From assembly GCA_007130155.1 (NCBI GenBank), contig SLTB01000105.1, positions 1-33,144 of the forward strand: 33,144 bases of DNA, read 5' to 3'. The DNA comes from Pseudomonadales bacterium (GTDB lineage Bacteria; Pseudomonadota; Gammaproteobacteria; Pseudomonadales; Azotimanducaceae). The notes under the pieces are model-generated. The model made no database searches. It was not told the DNA's origin and was given only the letters and a program-made list of their open reading frames with translations. The translations under genes were made by a program, and so were the position numbers. Each line of letters starts with the position of its first letter. The first letter of the stretch is position 1. Below are positions 1 to 9,731 of the stretch, in pieces.

Positions 1-221
1 ATTCGCGGCTGAAGCCGCTCCCACAGGGGCGCCACGTTGAGTTTTGCGACACCCTCTGAAGCCGCTCCCACGGGAAGGTCAGAGCGAGTCCTTGTGGGAG
101 AAATCAATGACTTGCGGGGTCATTCGCGGCTGAAGCAGCTCCCACAGGGGCGCCACGTTGAGTTTTGCGACACCCTCTGGAGCCGCTCCCACGGGAAGGT
201 CAGAGCGAGTCCTTGTGGGAG
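1..221. repeat. 121-bp-period tandem duplication containing REP units
   Basis: Bases 1-100 are repeated at 122-221 with two differences (positions 136 and 180). The 21 bases between the copies complete a 121-bp period. A shorter 23-bp unit beginning GTCAGAGCGAG is repeated head to tail at 199-221 and 222-244, and is also present once at 78-100. The pattern suggests recent slippage or recombination between REP units. No conserved protein is encoded here. Confidence 0.9.
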
Positions 222-260
222 GTCAGAGCGAGTCCTTGTGGGAGCGGACTGGTCCGCGAA
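1..260. repeat. Cluster of REP-type palindromic repeats
   Basis: The block holds several copies, in both orientations, of a REP-like unit built on GTGGGAGCGG and CCGCGA. Inverted copies lie at about 1-26, 58-74, 122-147 and 180-195; direct copies are at about 90-100, 212-221 and 233-259. The copy at 233-259 has the full shape: CTTGTGGGAGCGGACT followed by GGTCCGCGAA, a short imperfect palindrome. The same unit recurs at 5703, 14435, 19680, 24506 and 32940. Such elements are common between genes in Pseudomonas and related gammaproteobacteria and are mobilised by RAYT transposases. No transposase gene is seen in this window. Confidence 0.85.
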
Positions 261-294
261 CCAATCCGGTTCGATTCGCGACGGCTGTCGCCTC

Positions 295-612
295 TCAGCG
301 CGCGAGCTGATGACGCAGCATGTTGGACTTTTTCGGGTCGGGCTCGGTGGCCTTGCGGTAGATCAGAATCACCCGCCCGATGCTCTGCACCAGTTCTGCC
401 TTGCAGGCCTCGCAGAGGGCATCCGCCAGAGCGCGACGATCCTCCCGTTCCACGGCAGGGAGGCGTACCTTGATCAGTTCGTGATCGGTCAGGGCGCGGT
501 CAGCTTCGGTGATGAGCCCCTCGCTGACACCACCGTCGCCGATGATCACGACCGGATCGAGATGATGACCGATGCGGCGCATGACGCGGCGATCGCGGGA
601 GGTCAGGCTCAT
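295..612 (-). CDS. yhbY: YhbY, CRM-domain ribosome-associated RNA-binding protein
   Basis: This 105-residue protein is a single CRM (KH-like) domain. YhbY binds precursors of the large ribosomal subunit and is thought to act in 50S assembly. The start MSLTSRDRRVMRRIGHHLDP aligns with the YhbY N-terminus. The GxxG RNA-binding loop reads GDGG at residues 25-28, followed by the typical EGLITEADRALTDHELIKV block. A longer reading frame extends upstream over rlmE, but the family length (97 residues in E. coli) fixes the start at 612. The gene diverges from rlmE across a 66-bp gap, the arrangement seen in many gammaproteobacteria. The C-terminal tail after residue 90 is not conserved. Confidence 0.93.
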   Translation of the reverse strand: MSLTSRDRRVMRRIGHHLDPVVIIGDGGVSEGLITEADRALTDHELIKVRLPAVEREDRRALADALCEACKAELVQSIGRVILIYRKATEPDPKKSNMLRHQLAR

Positions 613-678
613 GGCAGACTCACAGCAGAACTGGCGAAGGGCCGCGGAGTTTACGCCTGCCGGCCGAGGGTTTGAAGC

Positions 679-1302
679 ATGGCGAAGAAGACCGGCAAAC
701 GGACGTGGATGAACCGCCACGTGAACGATCCCTGGGTCCAGCGGTCCCAGAAGGACGGTTATCGCTCCCGGGCCAGCTACAAGTTGCTGGAACTCGATGA
801 TCGCCACCGCCTGCTGAAGCCGGGCCGGATCGTGGTGGACCTCGGCGCGGCCCCCGGTGGCTGGGCCCAGGTGGCCGCAGCACGGGTCAGGCCGAATGGT
901 CTGGTGGTGGCGCTGGATCTGCTGCCCATGGAGCCCCTGGAGGGCGTGCAGGTGATTCAGGCCGATTTCGAAGAGGAAGCGGGGCTGGCGGCCCTGATCG
1001 CGGCGCTTCCAGATGGCCGCGCGGACCTTGTACTTTCCGATTTGTCCCCCAATATCTCGGGGGTGCGCGTTGCCGATCAGGCGCGGTCCATGGGCTTGGC
1101 CGAACTGGCCCGGGATTTGGCCCTGGAGGTCTTGCGTCCCGGCGGCGCGCTGGTGGTGAAACTTTTTCATGGTGCGGGCTTCGACGACTGGATGGCTGCG
1201 GCCCGTCCCCTCTTCGGCTCTCTGCGCGTCCGCAAGCCGGAGGCCTCTCGTGCCGAGTCGCGCGAGGTGTATGCGGTGGCGGAGGACTTCCGGCCGGCCT
1301 GA
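679..1302 (+). CDS. rlmE: 23S rRNA (uridine(2552)-2'-O)-methyltransferase RlmE
   Basis: RlmE (FtsJ/RrmJ) methylates the 2'-OH of U2552 in the peptidyl-transferase centre of 23S rRNA, using S-adenosylmethionine, late in 50S assembly. The 207 residues match the family size (209 in E. coli). The SAM-binding motif VDLGAAPGGW lies at 53-62. The catalytic K-D-K set is K35 (in SYKLLE), D121 (in LSDLSPNISG) and K161 (in VVKLFHG). The gene precedes ftsH, as in the classical ftsJ-ftsH pair, with a 109-bp gap. Confidence 0.96.
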   Translation: MAKKTGKRTWMNRHVNDPWVQRSQKDGYRSRASYKLLELDDRHRLLKPGRIVVDLGAAPGGWAQVAAARVRPNGLVVALDLLPMEPLEGVQVIQADFEEEAGLAALIAALPDGRADLVLSDLSPNISGVRVADQARSMGLAELARDLALEVLRPGGALVVKLFHGAGFDDWMAAARPLFGSLRVRKPEASRAESREVYAVAEDFRPA

Positions 1303-1400
1303 ACGCCGCGCCTGGCATCACGGGCGTTCGGTGGCCGACACCCGGGCTCGGTGGTAACCTGTCCGGCCGACCCACGGGCCCACCCGCCGTTCAATCAGCG

Positions 1401-1411
1401 AGGTATTACCG

Positions 1412-1414
<3 letters not shown>
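1401..1414 (+). promoter_or_regulatory. ftsH ribosome binding site favouring a TTG start
   Basis: An AGG core at 1401-1403 (in CGAGGTATT) lies 8 nt before the TTG at 1412. It lies 17 nt before the in-frame ATG at 1421, which corresponds to the E. coli start. The spacing favours TTG, giving an N-terminus [11 protein letters not shown]. Confidence 0.55.
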
Positions 1415-3343
<1,929 letters not shown>

Positions 3344-3360
3344 GGCGCCTCTTGAAGCTT

Positions 3361-3390
3361 CTGCCGGGCGCCAAGGCGTGCGCCCGGCAG
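3361..3390 (+). other. Strong hairpin between ftsH and folP
   Basis: CTGCCGGGCGC (3361-3371) and GCGCCCGGCAG (3380-3390) form a perfect 11-bp stem with an 8-nt loop, 18 nt after the ftsH stop. No T-run follows, so it is not a classical terminator. It could stabilise the ftsH 3' end, or be a processing or Rho-related site that lowers folP-glmM expression. Confidence 0.6.
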
Positions 3391-3443
3391 GGGCCTCGGC
3401 GGAGGTCACGATCCACCCTTCACGGCGATCTCCTGCAGGCAGC

Positions 3444-4307
3444 ATGACCCGACCCTTCTCCTTTGGAACCCGCCAACTCGATCTCGCCCGTCCGCAGGTG
3501 ATGGGTATTCTCAACATCACGGCAGACTCTTTCTCCGACGGGGGTGAATTACTCCTGGCGGGTCGTCTCGATGGTGAGGCGCTGCTGCGCCGCGCCGAAG
3601 CCATGGTCGCGGCCGGCGCCACCCTGCTCGATATCGGTGCCGAGTCCACCCGCCCCGGAGCCACGGTGGTAGCCGAAAGCGAAGAACTCGATCGCATGGC
3701 GGCGGCACTGGCACTGCTGCGGCCACGCTTCGACGTGGTGCTGTCGGTCGACAGTAGCTCACCGGGGGTCTTTGCCATGGCGGCAGCCACCGGTGCTGAC
3801 CTGCTCAACGACGTGCGTGCCTTGCGCAGAGAGGGTGCCATCGAGGCTGCAAGCGCTTCAGGGCTGCCGGTGTGCCTCATGCACATGCGGGGCGAACCCG
3901 GCACCATGCAGGACGATCCGCGTTACTATGATGTGATGGCCGAGGTCGGGAGCTTTCTCAGCGAGCGAGTCGAGGCCTGCGTGGCGGCTGGCATCTCCCG
4001 TGATCGCATCCTGCTCGACCCTGGCTTCGGTTTCGGCAAGCGCCTCGAACACAATGTGGCCCTGCTTGTGGGCCTGAAAGCGCTGGCGGCATCAGGCCTG
4101 CCCATCCTGGTGGGGATGTCCCGCAAGCGCATGCTCGGTGAATTGACCGGCAGGGCGATGGGGGATCGGCTTGCGGCGGGGGTGGCGGCTGCGGTGCTGG
4201 CGGCAGAGCGCGGTGCGTCGATCATCCGTACGCACGATGTGGCCGCGACCGTGGATGGATTGAAGGTACTCGAGGGTTTGTACCGCACAGGGGGGATGCA
4301 GAGATGA
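3444..4307 (+). CDS. folP: Dihydropteroate synthase
   Basis: FolP condenses p-aminobenzoate with 6-hydroxymethyl-dihydropterin pyrophosphate to dihydropteroate in folate synthesis, and is the sulfonamide target. The 287 residues fit the family (282 in E. coli). Visible motifs are [15 protein letters not shown] near residue 20, [31 protein letters not shown], and the C-terminal [12 protein letters not shown] and IIRTHDV. The loop usually read as N-V-T-P-D-S-F has Ala in place of Pro. The start MTRPFSFG at 3444 is preceded by a weak GCAGG; upstream in-frame codons lie inside ftsH and are rejected. The stop overlaps the glmM start in ATGA, implying translational coupling. FolK, which makes its substrate, is not found at its usual place in this window. 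Confidence 0.95.
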   Translation: MTRPFSFGTRQLDLARPQVMGILNITADSFSDGGELLLAGRLDGEALLRRAEAMVAAGATLLDIGAESTRPGATVVAESEELDRMAAALALLRPRFDVVLSVDSSSPGVFAMAAATGADLLNDVRALRREGAIEAASASGLPVCLMHMRGEPGTMQDDPRYYDVMAEVGSFLSERVEACVAAGISRDRILLDPGFGFGKRLEHNVALLVGLKALAASGLPILVGMSRKRMLGELTGRAMGDRLAAGVAAAVLAAERGASIIRTHDVAATVDGLKVLEGLYRTGGMQR

Positions 4308-5644
4308 CAGGGCGACGCTGGTTCGGTACCGACGGCATTCGCGGGCGGGTCGGGCAGGAGCCCATCACCCCTGAGTTCGTGCTGCGCCTGGGCTGGGCGG
4401 CCGGCAAGGTCTTCGCGCGGGAAGGGGTGAAACGTATCCTCATCGGCAAGGACACGCGGATCTCCGGCTACATGCTCGAATCGGCCCTGGAGGCGGGGCT
4501 GTCCGCGGCCGGGGTCGATGTGCAGCTCACCGGGCCCATGCCCACCCCGGCGGTGGCCTATCTGACGCGGACGTTCCGCGCCGATGCCGGTGTGGTCATC
4601 AGCGCTTCCCACAATCCCTACTATGACAATGGCATCAAGTTTTTCTCGCCCGATGGGGACAAACTTCCAGACGCCATTGAGGAGGCCATCGAGGCTCAGC
4701 TCGAACAGCCGCTGCTGACCTGCGAGTCCGCCCAGCTTGGGAAGGCAACGCGGGTCAACGACGCCCCCGGCCGCTACATCGAATTCTGCAAGGGCACCCT
4801 GCCCTCCGGTTTTCGCATTGCGGGCCTGCGCATGGTGCTCGACTGTGCCCACGGCGCCACCTACCACGTGGCCCCAGCCGTGTTCCGGGAGCTCGGTGCT
4901 CGGGTCATCCCCATGGGTGTCGAGCCCAACGGCATGAACATCAACGACGAATGTGGGGCCACCCATCCTCAGGCACTGGCCAAGCGGGTGCTCGAAGAGC
5001 GGGCCGATCTTGGTATCGCCTTCGACGGCGACGGTGACCGGGTGATCATGGTGGACCACAGCGGCGCTGTCGTGGACGGCGACGAAATCCTCTACGTCAT
5101 CGCCAATCACCAGAAGCAGCAGGGGCGGCTGGCCGGCGGTGTGGTGGGCACCCTCATGAGTAATCTTGGCCTCGAACTGGGCCTCATGGAGCAGTCCATT
5201 CCCTTCGCCCGGGCCAAGGTCGGCGACCGCCATGTGCTGGCTGAATGCCAGGCCCGGGGCTGGCGTCTCGGCGGCGAGTCCTCGGGCCATGTGATCTGCC
5301 TCGATCTGCATACCACTGGCGACGCCATCATCGCGGCGCTGCAGGTGATGATGGCGCTGCAGGATTCCGGTCGGACCCTGGTGGAGGCCCGCTCTGGCAT
5401 GAATCGTTGTCCGCAGGTCATGGAGAACGTGAAGGTGATCGATCCGAGGCGGGTCGAGGGCAACAGCGAAATCGCGACCGCCGTGCGTGGTGTGGAGCAG
5501 CGTCTTGGGGAAGGCGGGCGGGTGTTGCTGCGCGCATCCGGTACCGAGCCCCTGGTCCGGGTGATGGTGGAAGGCCGTGATGTGGAAGTGATCAGCGGCC
5601 ACGTTCGTGAACTGGCCGAGGTCGTCCGCCGGGTGCTGGCATAA
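4304..5644 (+). CDS. glmM: Phosphoglucosamine mutase
   Basis: GlmM interconverts glucosamine-6-phosphate and glucosamine-1-phosphate on the route to UDP-GlcNAc for peptidoglycan and LPS. The 446 residues match the family. The phosphoserine loop is [17 protein letters not shown], with catalytic S102. The metal-binding loop is DGDGDR (241-246), the sugar loop is GGESSGH, and the C-terminal phosphate-binding loop is [15 protein letters not shown]. The start overlaps the folP stop (ATGA), with GGGGGATGCAGAG upstream, so the pair is likely translationally coupled as in E. coli. Confidence 0.97.
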   Translation: MTGRRWFGTDGIRGRVGQEPITPEFVLRLGWAAGKVFAREGVKRILIGKDTRISGYMLESALEAGLSAAGVDVQLTGPMPTPAVAYLTRTFRADAGVVISASHNPYYDNGIKFFSPDGDKLPDAIEEAIEAQLEQPLLTCESAQLGKATRVNDAPGRYIEFCKGTLPSGFRIAGLRMVLDCAHGATYHVAPAVFRELGARVIPMGVEPNGMNINDECGATHPQALAKRVLEERADLGIAFDGDGDRVIMVDHSGAVVDGDEILYVIANHQKQQGRLAGGVVGTLMSNLGLELGLMEQSIPFARAKVGDRHVLAECQARGWRLGGESSGHVICLDLHTTGDAIIAALQVMMALQDSGRTLVEARSGMNRCPQVMENVKVIDPRRVEGNSEIATAVRGVEQRLGEGGRVLLRASGTEPLVRVMVEGRDVEVISGHVRELAEVVRRVLA

Positions 5645-5677
5645 GACAGCAGCCATCGCTGCGCTGGCATTCAGACA

Positions 5678-5699
5678 GCCGCCATCGCTTCATGGCGGC
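5678..5699 (+). terminator. Hairpin downstream of glmM
   Basis: GCCGCCAT (5678-5685) and ATGGCGGC (5692-5699) form a perfect 8-bp stem with a 6-nt loop, 33 nt after the glmM stop. A T-run is lacking, so termination is plausible but not certain. Confidence 0.4.
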
Positions 5700-5702
5700 G
5701 GT

Positions 5703-5730
5703 TGTGGGAGCGCGCTGTGCGCGCGATCGC
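5703..5730 (+). repeat. REP-type element downstream of glmM
   Basis: TGTGGGAGCGCGCTGTGCGC continues into GCGATCGC, a REP unit whose internal palindrome is GCGCGC-TGT-GCGCGC. The same variant lies at 14435. The 238-bp glmM-tpiA gap holds this element, the preceding hairpin and a candidate tpiA promoter. Confidence 0.75.
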
Positions 5731-5810
5731 CCGCGCGGCGGGCGCCCACCTGGCCAGGTCTGCGACCGGGCTGAGTGTGTCGGCAAACCTGGCGAGGTTC
5801 CTGGCTGCCC

Positions 5811-5840
5811 TTGTGGGCCATGGCCCCGTTAGTCTAGGAT
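5811..5840 (+). promoter_or_regulatory. Candidate sigma-70 promoter for tpiA-secG
   Basis: TTGTGG (5811-5816), an 18-nt spacer and TAGGAT (5835-5840) lie about 43 nt before the tpiA start. This is a moderate match, inferred from sequence only. Confidence 0.4.
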
Positions 5841-5882
5841 ACGCAGCCCCTGAAACAGGGTGCGGGGCCAAGGGAGGCTTGC

Positions 5883-6644
5883 ATGCCGCAGCGCATCGTG
5901 GCTGGCAACTGGAAGATGCATGGTTCCCGGGCCTTTTCGGCGGGATATCTGAAGTCGCTGGAAGGGGGCGCACTGGCCGGTTTGGGCTGTGACGTCCTGC
6001 TGTTTCCCCCAGCGATATTGCTCCCATTGCTATCGACGCCGGCTTCGGACCTGGGCATCGAGCTCGGCGTACAGACGGTGCACCCGGAGCCCCAGGGCGC
6101 CTTCACCGGTGAGCTGGCCGCTGAGATGGCTGCAGATGCGGGTGCGGTGTGGACCCTGCTTGGCCACTCCGAGCGGCGCCAGCTTTTCGGCGAGAGCGAT
6201 GAGGATGTGGCGCTGCGGGCGCTGGCGGCCCGCCGGGCGGGGCTCAAGCCCATGCTCTGTGTGGGCGAAAGCCTGGCTGAGCGGCAGCGGGGCGATGCGG
6301 ATGCGGTGGTGACAGGGCAGCTCGATGCGGTACTCGAGCTGCTCGGTGATGATCTGGCGTCTGGCGGTATCGCCTACGAGCCGGTCTGGGCGATTGGTAG
6401 CGGCGAGACCGCGAGCCCGGAAATGGCCCAGGCCATGCACAGCATGATTCGGGGTGTTTTGCGCAGGCGCAGTGAGCGTCTGGCCGAAATGCCGATTTTG
6501 TACGGTGGCAGCGTCAAGCCGGAGAATGCGGCGGCTCTGTTTTCCGAAAATGATATCGACGGCGCCTTGGTGGGCGGTGCGTCGCTGGATCCGGCGGCGT
6601 TCCTGGCCATCATCATGGCGATGGAGACCCATGGAAACCCTTGA
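5883..6644 (+). CDS. tpiA: Triosephosphate isomerase
   Basis: TpiA interconverts dihydroxyacetone phosphate and glyceraldehyde-3-phosphate. The 253 residues show N9 and K11 in AGNWKMHG, H95 in GHSERR, the catalytic base E166 in AYEPVWAIGSGETAS, and the phosphate-binding YGGSVKPEN and VGGASL loops. A strong GGGAGG (5872-5877) lies 5 nt before the ATG. The last 14 nt overlap the start of secG in another frame, so the two are cotranscribed. The same tpiA-secG-tRNA-Leu order is found in Pseudomonas. Confidence 0.97.
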   Translation: MPQRIVAGNWKMHGSRAFSAGYLKSLEGGALAGLGCDVLLFPPAILLPLLSTPASDLGIELGVQTVHPEPQGAFTGELAAEMAADAGAVWTLLGHSERRQLFGESDEDVALRALAARRAGLKPMLCVGESLAERQRGDADAVVTGQLDAVLELLGDDLASGGIAYEPVWAIGSGETASPEMAQAMHSMIRGVLRRRSERLAEMPILYGGSVKPENAAALFSENDIDGALVGGASLDPAAFLAIIMAMETHGNP

Positions 6645-7044
6645 GATCGTCTTGCGCATCCTGCTCGTCGTGGACGCGATCGCTCTGATCGTCCTGGTCC
6701 TGTTGCAGCAGGGGAAAGGAGCCTCGATGGGCGCGGCCTTTGGCAGCGGTGCGTCGCAGACCATGTTTGGTTCGGCGGGCGCCAATGCCTTCCTGACCAA
6801 GGTGACGGCCTGGCTGGCGGTGGGCTTCTTCGTCATCACGCTGGCGCTGGCCTGGACGGCACGCGAGCGAGCGCTGGAGATGGGCAATATCGGCATCCCT
6901 GTGGTCGAGGACGTCGACGTGCCGCCCATCGAAGATGGATCCCGGGATGCCCCGGCAGGCCCGGAGGACGTGCCGTTCACCTTCGATGCGGTCCCGACCG
7001 ACGCGAATGAGGAAGGCAACGCGGACGTACCGGAACTGGATTAA
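6631..7044 (+). CDS. secG: Preprotein translocase subunit SecG
   Basis: SecG is the small third subunit of the SecYEG channel and assists SecA-driven export. The 137 residues contain two membrane helices, at about 4-25 and 54-75. They are separated by the conserved cytoplasmic loop LLQQGKGASMGAAFGSGASQ, ending in TMFGSAGANAFL. The acidic C-terminal tail (residues 90-137, many D/E/P) is longer than in E. coli SecG (110 residues). The start at 6631 lies within tpiA; METLEIVLRILLVVDAI is the typical SecG N-terminus. Confidence 0.94.
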   Translation: METLEIVLRILLVVDAIALIVLVLLQQGKGASMGAAFGSGASQTMFGSAGANAFLTKVTAWLAVGFFVITLALAWTARERALEMGNIGIPVVEDVDVPPIEDGSRDAPAGPEDVPFTFDAVPTDANEEGNADVPELD

Positions 7045-7057
7045 ACGCGAAGATCGG

Positions 7058-7085
7058 TTGAAATTGGCTGGCAAGTCCTTAGTAT
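7058..7085 (+). promoter_or_regulatory. Candidate promoter for tRNA-Leu
   Basis: TTGAAA (7058-7063), a 16-nt spacer and TAGTAT (7080-7085) lie 34 nt before the mature tRNA 5' end. Position and sequence fit a sigma-70 promoter. Confidence 0.5.
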
Positions 7086-7119
7086 TGCGCAGCCTTGGGA
7101 TGTCCAGGTTAAGAACGCT

Positions 7120-7206
7120 GCGGACGTGGCGGAATTGGTAGACGCGCTAGCTTGAGGGGCTAGTGGGCTTTGGCTCGTGGAGGTTCAAGTCCTCTCGTCC
7201 GCACCA
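7120..7206 (+). tRNA. tRNA-Leu(GAG)
   Basis: The 87-nt gene encodes its CCA end (7204-7206). The acceptor stem GCGGACG (7120-7126) pairs with CGTCCGC (7196-7202). The anticodon stem is CTAGC/GCTAG around loop TTGAGGG, with anticodon GAG at 7154-7156. A long variable arm and the GGTTCAAGTCC T-arm are typical of class II tRNA-Leu. The following 145 nt contain GGTCCC/GGGACC inverted repeats, probably part of the precursor 3' trailer. Confidence 0.97.
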
Positions 7207-7308
7207 TCTCCAACGTTGGTCCCTTGAACATGGGACCGACGCGCTTCGAAAGGCGTCCTCAGGTCGCCTGCAAAAAACGGATTCGGGAACGATGGACTGT
7301 ATCAGCAG

Positions 7309-7337
7309 TTGCGTCGGGGCAGCGACCTCCCTATAAT
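7309..7337 (+). promoter_or_regulatory. Promoter of tRNA-fMet and the rimP operon
   Basis: TTGCGT (7309-7314), an exact 17-nt spacer and a perfect TATAAT (7332-7337) precede the tRNA by 14 nt. This is a strong sigma-70 promoter and is likely to feed rimP-nusA-infB through the downstream attenuator. Confidence 0.75.
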
Positions 7338-7351
7338 CCGCGTCCCTCAGG

Positions 7352-7428
<77 letters not shown>

Positions 7429-7511
7429 ATCGCACGTGGGGCCCCTGATTCGATCGGGGTTTCAAGGCGCATCGGATCAGGATCGCAGCGGTCCTGGTGG
7501 TGATGCTCGAG

Positions 7512-7535
7512 AAGTGGGCCTTGTGCCCATTTTTT
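7512..7535 (+). terminator. Intrinsic terminator/attenuator between tRNA-fMet and rimP
   Basis: AAGTGGGC (7512-7519) pairs with GCCCATTT (7525-7532) around a 5-nt loop, and the strand runs into six Ts (7530-7535). It lies 84 nt after the tRNA and before the rimP start. It can release the tRNA precursor while letting part of transcription continue into the operon. This is the place where NusA-dependent readthrough control is known in E. coli. Confidence 0.85.
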
Positions 7536-7588
7536 GTTTGTGGGTTCGAAAGCAGCGCCTTGCGCTGTGGACCGGGAGTGACCCGAGG

Positions 7589-8098
7589 GTGGCACCAGAG
7601 CAGGACGACCCTGATGATGGCACGACGCCTGTGGGCGGACGGCGCAGTCGCCAGGCGGAAATCGAGCATTTGATCGCTCCGGTGGTCACCGCGCTCGATT
7701 GCGAGCTGTGGGGTATTGAAATGTCTACGCGCGGCCGTAACAGTCTGCTGCGCATCTACATCGATCGTGAGGACGGCGTCTCGATCGAGGATTGTGAAGC
7801 CGTCAGCCGGCGCGTCGGCAGGCTGTTCGATGTGGAGGAGCCGATCACCGGGAATTACACCCTCGAGGTGTCTTCGCCGGGCATGGATCGCATTCTTTTC
7901 CGCATTGAGCATTACGCGCAGTACATTGGCGAAACCGTCGATGTGCGCCTCGTTCGGCCTTTCGAGGGCCGACGCCGCCTCACCGGCCTTCTGGCCGGCG
8001 TGGACGGAGATGAGGTGCGAGTGCAGGTGGACGACGAAGAGTTCGTGCTGCCTCTTGAGTGGATCCAGCGCGCACGCGTCGTGCCGCGGTTCGAATAG
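7589..8098 (+). CDS. rimP: Ribosome maturation factor RimP
   Basis: RimP binds the 30S subunit and helps its late maturation. The conserved region runs from [13 protein letters not shown] through [42 protein letters not shown] and [20 protein letters not shown], covering both RimP domains. The open frame extends upstream through the terminator, so the first 50 codons cannot be real. GTG at 7589 with GGGAG 10 nt upstream gives 169 residues (150 in E. coli); the ATGs at 7614 and 7617 are out of frame. The start is therefore probable but not certain. nusA follows after 26 nt. Confidence 0.88.
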   Translation: MAPEQDDPDDGTTPVGGRRSRQAEIEHLIAPVVTALDCELWGIEMSTRGRNSLLRIYIDREDGVSIEDCEAVSRRVGRLFDVEEPITGNYTLEVSSPGMDRILFRIEHYAQYIGETVDVRLVRPFEGRRRLTGLLAGVDGDEVRVQVDDEEFVLPLEWIQRARVVPRFE

Positions 8099-8124
8099 TA
8101 CGAGCGCCAGGTGAGCGATTCGAG

Positions 8125-9654
8125 ATGAGCAAGGAAATCCTGCAGGTTGTGGAGGTCGTCTCCAACGAGAAGGGCGTGTCCAAGGACGTGATCTTCGAGG
8201 CACTGGAGATCGCGCTGGCTACGGCGACCAAGAAGCGCTACGGCGACGATGCCGAGGTGCGCGTCGCCATCGATCGCGAGACTGGGGAATACGAGACGTT
8301 CCGTTGCTGGAATATCGTCGAGTCCGAGGCGGTGATGGAATCACCCCATTCGGAGCTCAGCCTGGCGGCGGCGAAGGAGATCGACCCGAGCTATGAACTG
8401 GGCTCGGTCTACGAAGAGCAGGTGGATTCAGTGGAGTTTGGGCGTATCGCAGCCCAGACCGCCAAGCAGGTCATCGTGCAGCGCGTTCGCGAAGCCGAGC
8501 GTGCCCAGATGGTGAAGCTCTACACCCCCCGCATGGGTGAGCTGATCAGCGGGACTGTCAAGAAGGTTACCCGCGAAGTCATCATCATCGATCTCGGCGG
8601 CGGTGCGGAAGCGGTGCTGCCCCGGGATCAGATGATTCCCCGTGAGACCTTCCGTATCAACGATCGTCTGCGGGCCCTGCTGCAGCGCATCGACCCTGAA
8701 GCCCGCGGTCCCCAGCTCATCCTTTCGCGCACCGATCCGCGCATGCTGGTGAAGCTGTTCGAGATCGAGGTGCCGGAAATTGCCGAGCAGATCATCGAAA
8801 TCCGCGCCGCAGCCCGCGATCCGGGTTCCCGTGCCAAGATCGCCGTGAAGACCAACGACGGCCGCATCGACCCCGTCGGCGCCTGCGTCGGCATGCGCGG
8901 CTCCCGGGTACAGGCGGTGTCCGGTGAACTGGCCAACGAACGTATCGATATCGTGCTCTGGGACGACAATCCGGCTCAGCTTGCCATCAATGCCATGTCG
9001 CCGGCGGAAGTGGAGTCCATCGTCGTCGACGAAGACACCCACACCATGGACATCGCAGTGGGTGAGGACAATCTGGCCCAGGCCATCGGCCGTGGCGGCC
9101 AGAATGTGCGCTTGGCCAGCGAGCTCACGGGCTGGGTCCTGAACATCATGACCGAGGGCGAAGCCACCGAGAAACAGCAGGTGGAGGTCGGCCGTCTGGT
9201 CAGCCAGTTCATGGCCAGTCTGGACGTGGACGAGGACGTCGCCACCGTGCTGGTGGAAGAGGGGTTCACGACCCTGGAAGAGGTGGCCTATGTTCCCCTG
9301 GAGGAAATGCTGAATATCGAAGGCTTCGACGAGGGCATCGTCATGGAGCTCCGGGATCGGGCGAAGGACTCTTTGCTCACTCAGGCCCTGACCAGCGAAG
9401 AGGCGCTCGAAGGTGTCCAGCCCGCTGACGATTTGCTGGCGCTGGACGGCATGGAGCAGCGGTTGGCGTTCCTGCTGGCCAAGAATGGAATCATCACCCA
9501 GGAAGACCTGGCAGAGCAGGCAGTGGATGACCTCATCGAGATCGAGGGTCTGGAACTCGATGAGGAACGTGCCGCAGCATTGATCATGGCCGCGCGTGCA
9601 CCCTGGTTCGAGGAAGCGGGTAGCGAGGACGATGGTGAAGCGGTCTCGACGTGA
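8125..9654 (+). CDS. nusA: Transcription termination/antitermination factor NusA
   Basis: NusA binds RNA polymerase and modulates pausing, intrinsic and Rho-dependent termination, and rRNA antitermination. The 509 residues hold, in order, the polymerase-binding N-domain (1-~125), an S1 domain (~135-200; [20 protein letters not shown]), two KH domains (~200-345; [20 protein letters not shown] and [17 protein letters not shown]), and two C-terminal acidic repeats (~360-425 and ~435-495) with helix-hairpin-helix character. The two acidic repeats are the gammaproteobacterial form that binds the alpha subunit. The start [17 protein letters not shown] is standard; an upstream in-frame ATG lies inside rimP. 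Confidence 0.96.
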   Translation: MSKEILQVVEVVSNEKGVSKDVIFEALEIALATATKKRYGDDAEVRVAIDRETGEYETFRCWNIVESEAVMESPHSELSLAAAKEIDPSYELGSVYEEQVDSVEFGRIAAQTAKQVIVQRVREAERAQMVKLYTPRMGELISGTVKKVTREVIIIDLGGGAEAVLPRDQMIPRETFRINDRLRALLQRIDPEARGPQLILSRTDPRMLVKLFEIEVPEIAEQIIEIRAAARDPGSRAKIAVKTNDGRIDPVGACVGMRGSRVQAVSGELANERIDIVLWDDNPAQLAINAMSPAEVESIVVDEDTHTMDIAVGEDNLAQAIGRGGQNVRLASELTGWVLNIMTEGEATEKQQVEVGRLVSQFMASLDVDEDVATVLVEEGFTTLEEVAYVPLEEMLNIEGFDEGIVMELRDRAKDSLLTQALTSEEALEGVQPADDLLALDGMEQRLAFLLAKNGIITQEDLAEQAVDDLIEIEGLELDEERAAALIMAARAPWFEEAGSEDDGEAVST

Positions 9655-9731
9655 GACTGCCGCAAGGGGAATGCCCATGACCGCTTGAGTCCGACGCCGC
9701 GTGGCGCAAGAGAAATTCCGGAGAAGTAAAG

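Noticed and set aside
1-260. Possible CRISPR array
   Set aside because: The repeats are REP palindromes in both orientations with irregular spacing, with no unique regularly sized spacers and no cas genes.
37-675. 212-codon frame through the repeats and yhbY
   Set aside because: It begins in REP repeats and runs antisense to yhbY; the duplicated peptide is a product of the DNA duplication.
3926-5656. 576-codon open frame on the minus strand opposite folP and glmM
   Set aside because: It mirrors two clearly conserved genes in GC-rich DNA, has a His/Gly/Pro-rich composition, and shows no family motif.
8428-9678. 416-codon open frame antisense to nusA
   Set aside because: Same shadow effect; no ribosome binding site and no conserved motif.
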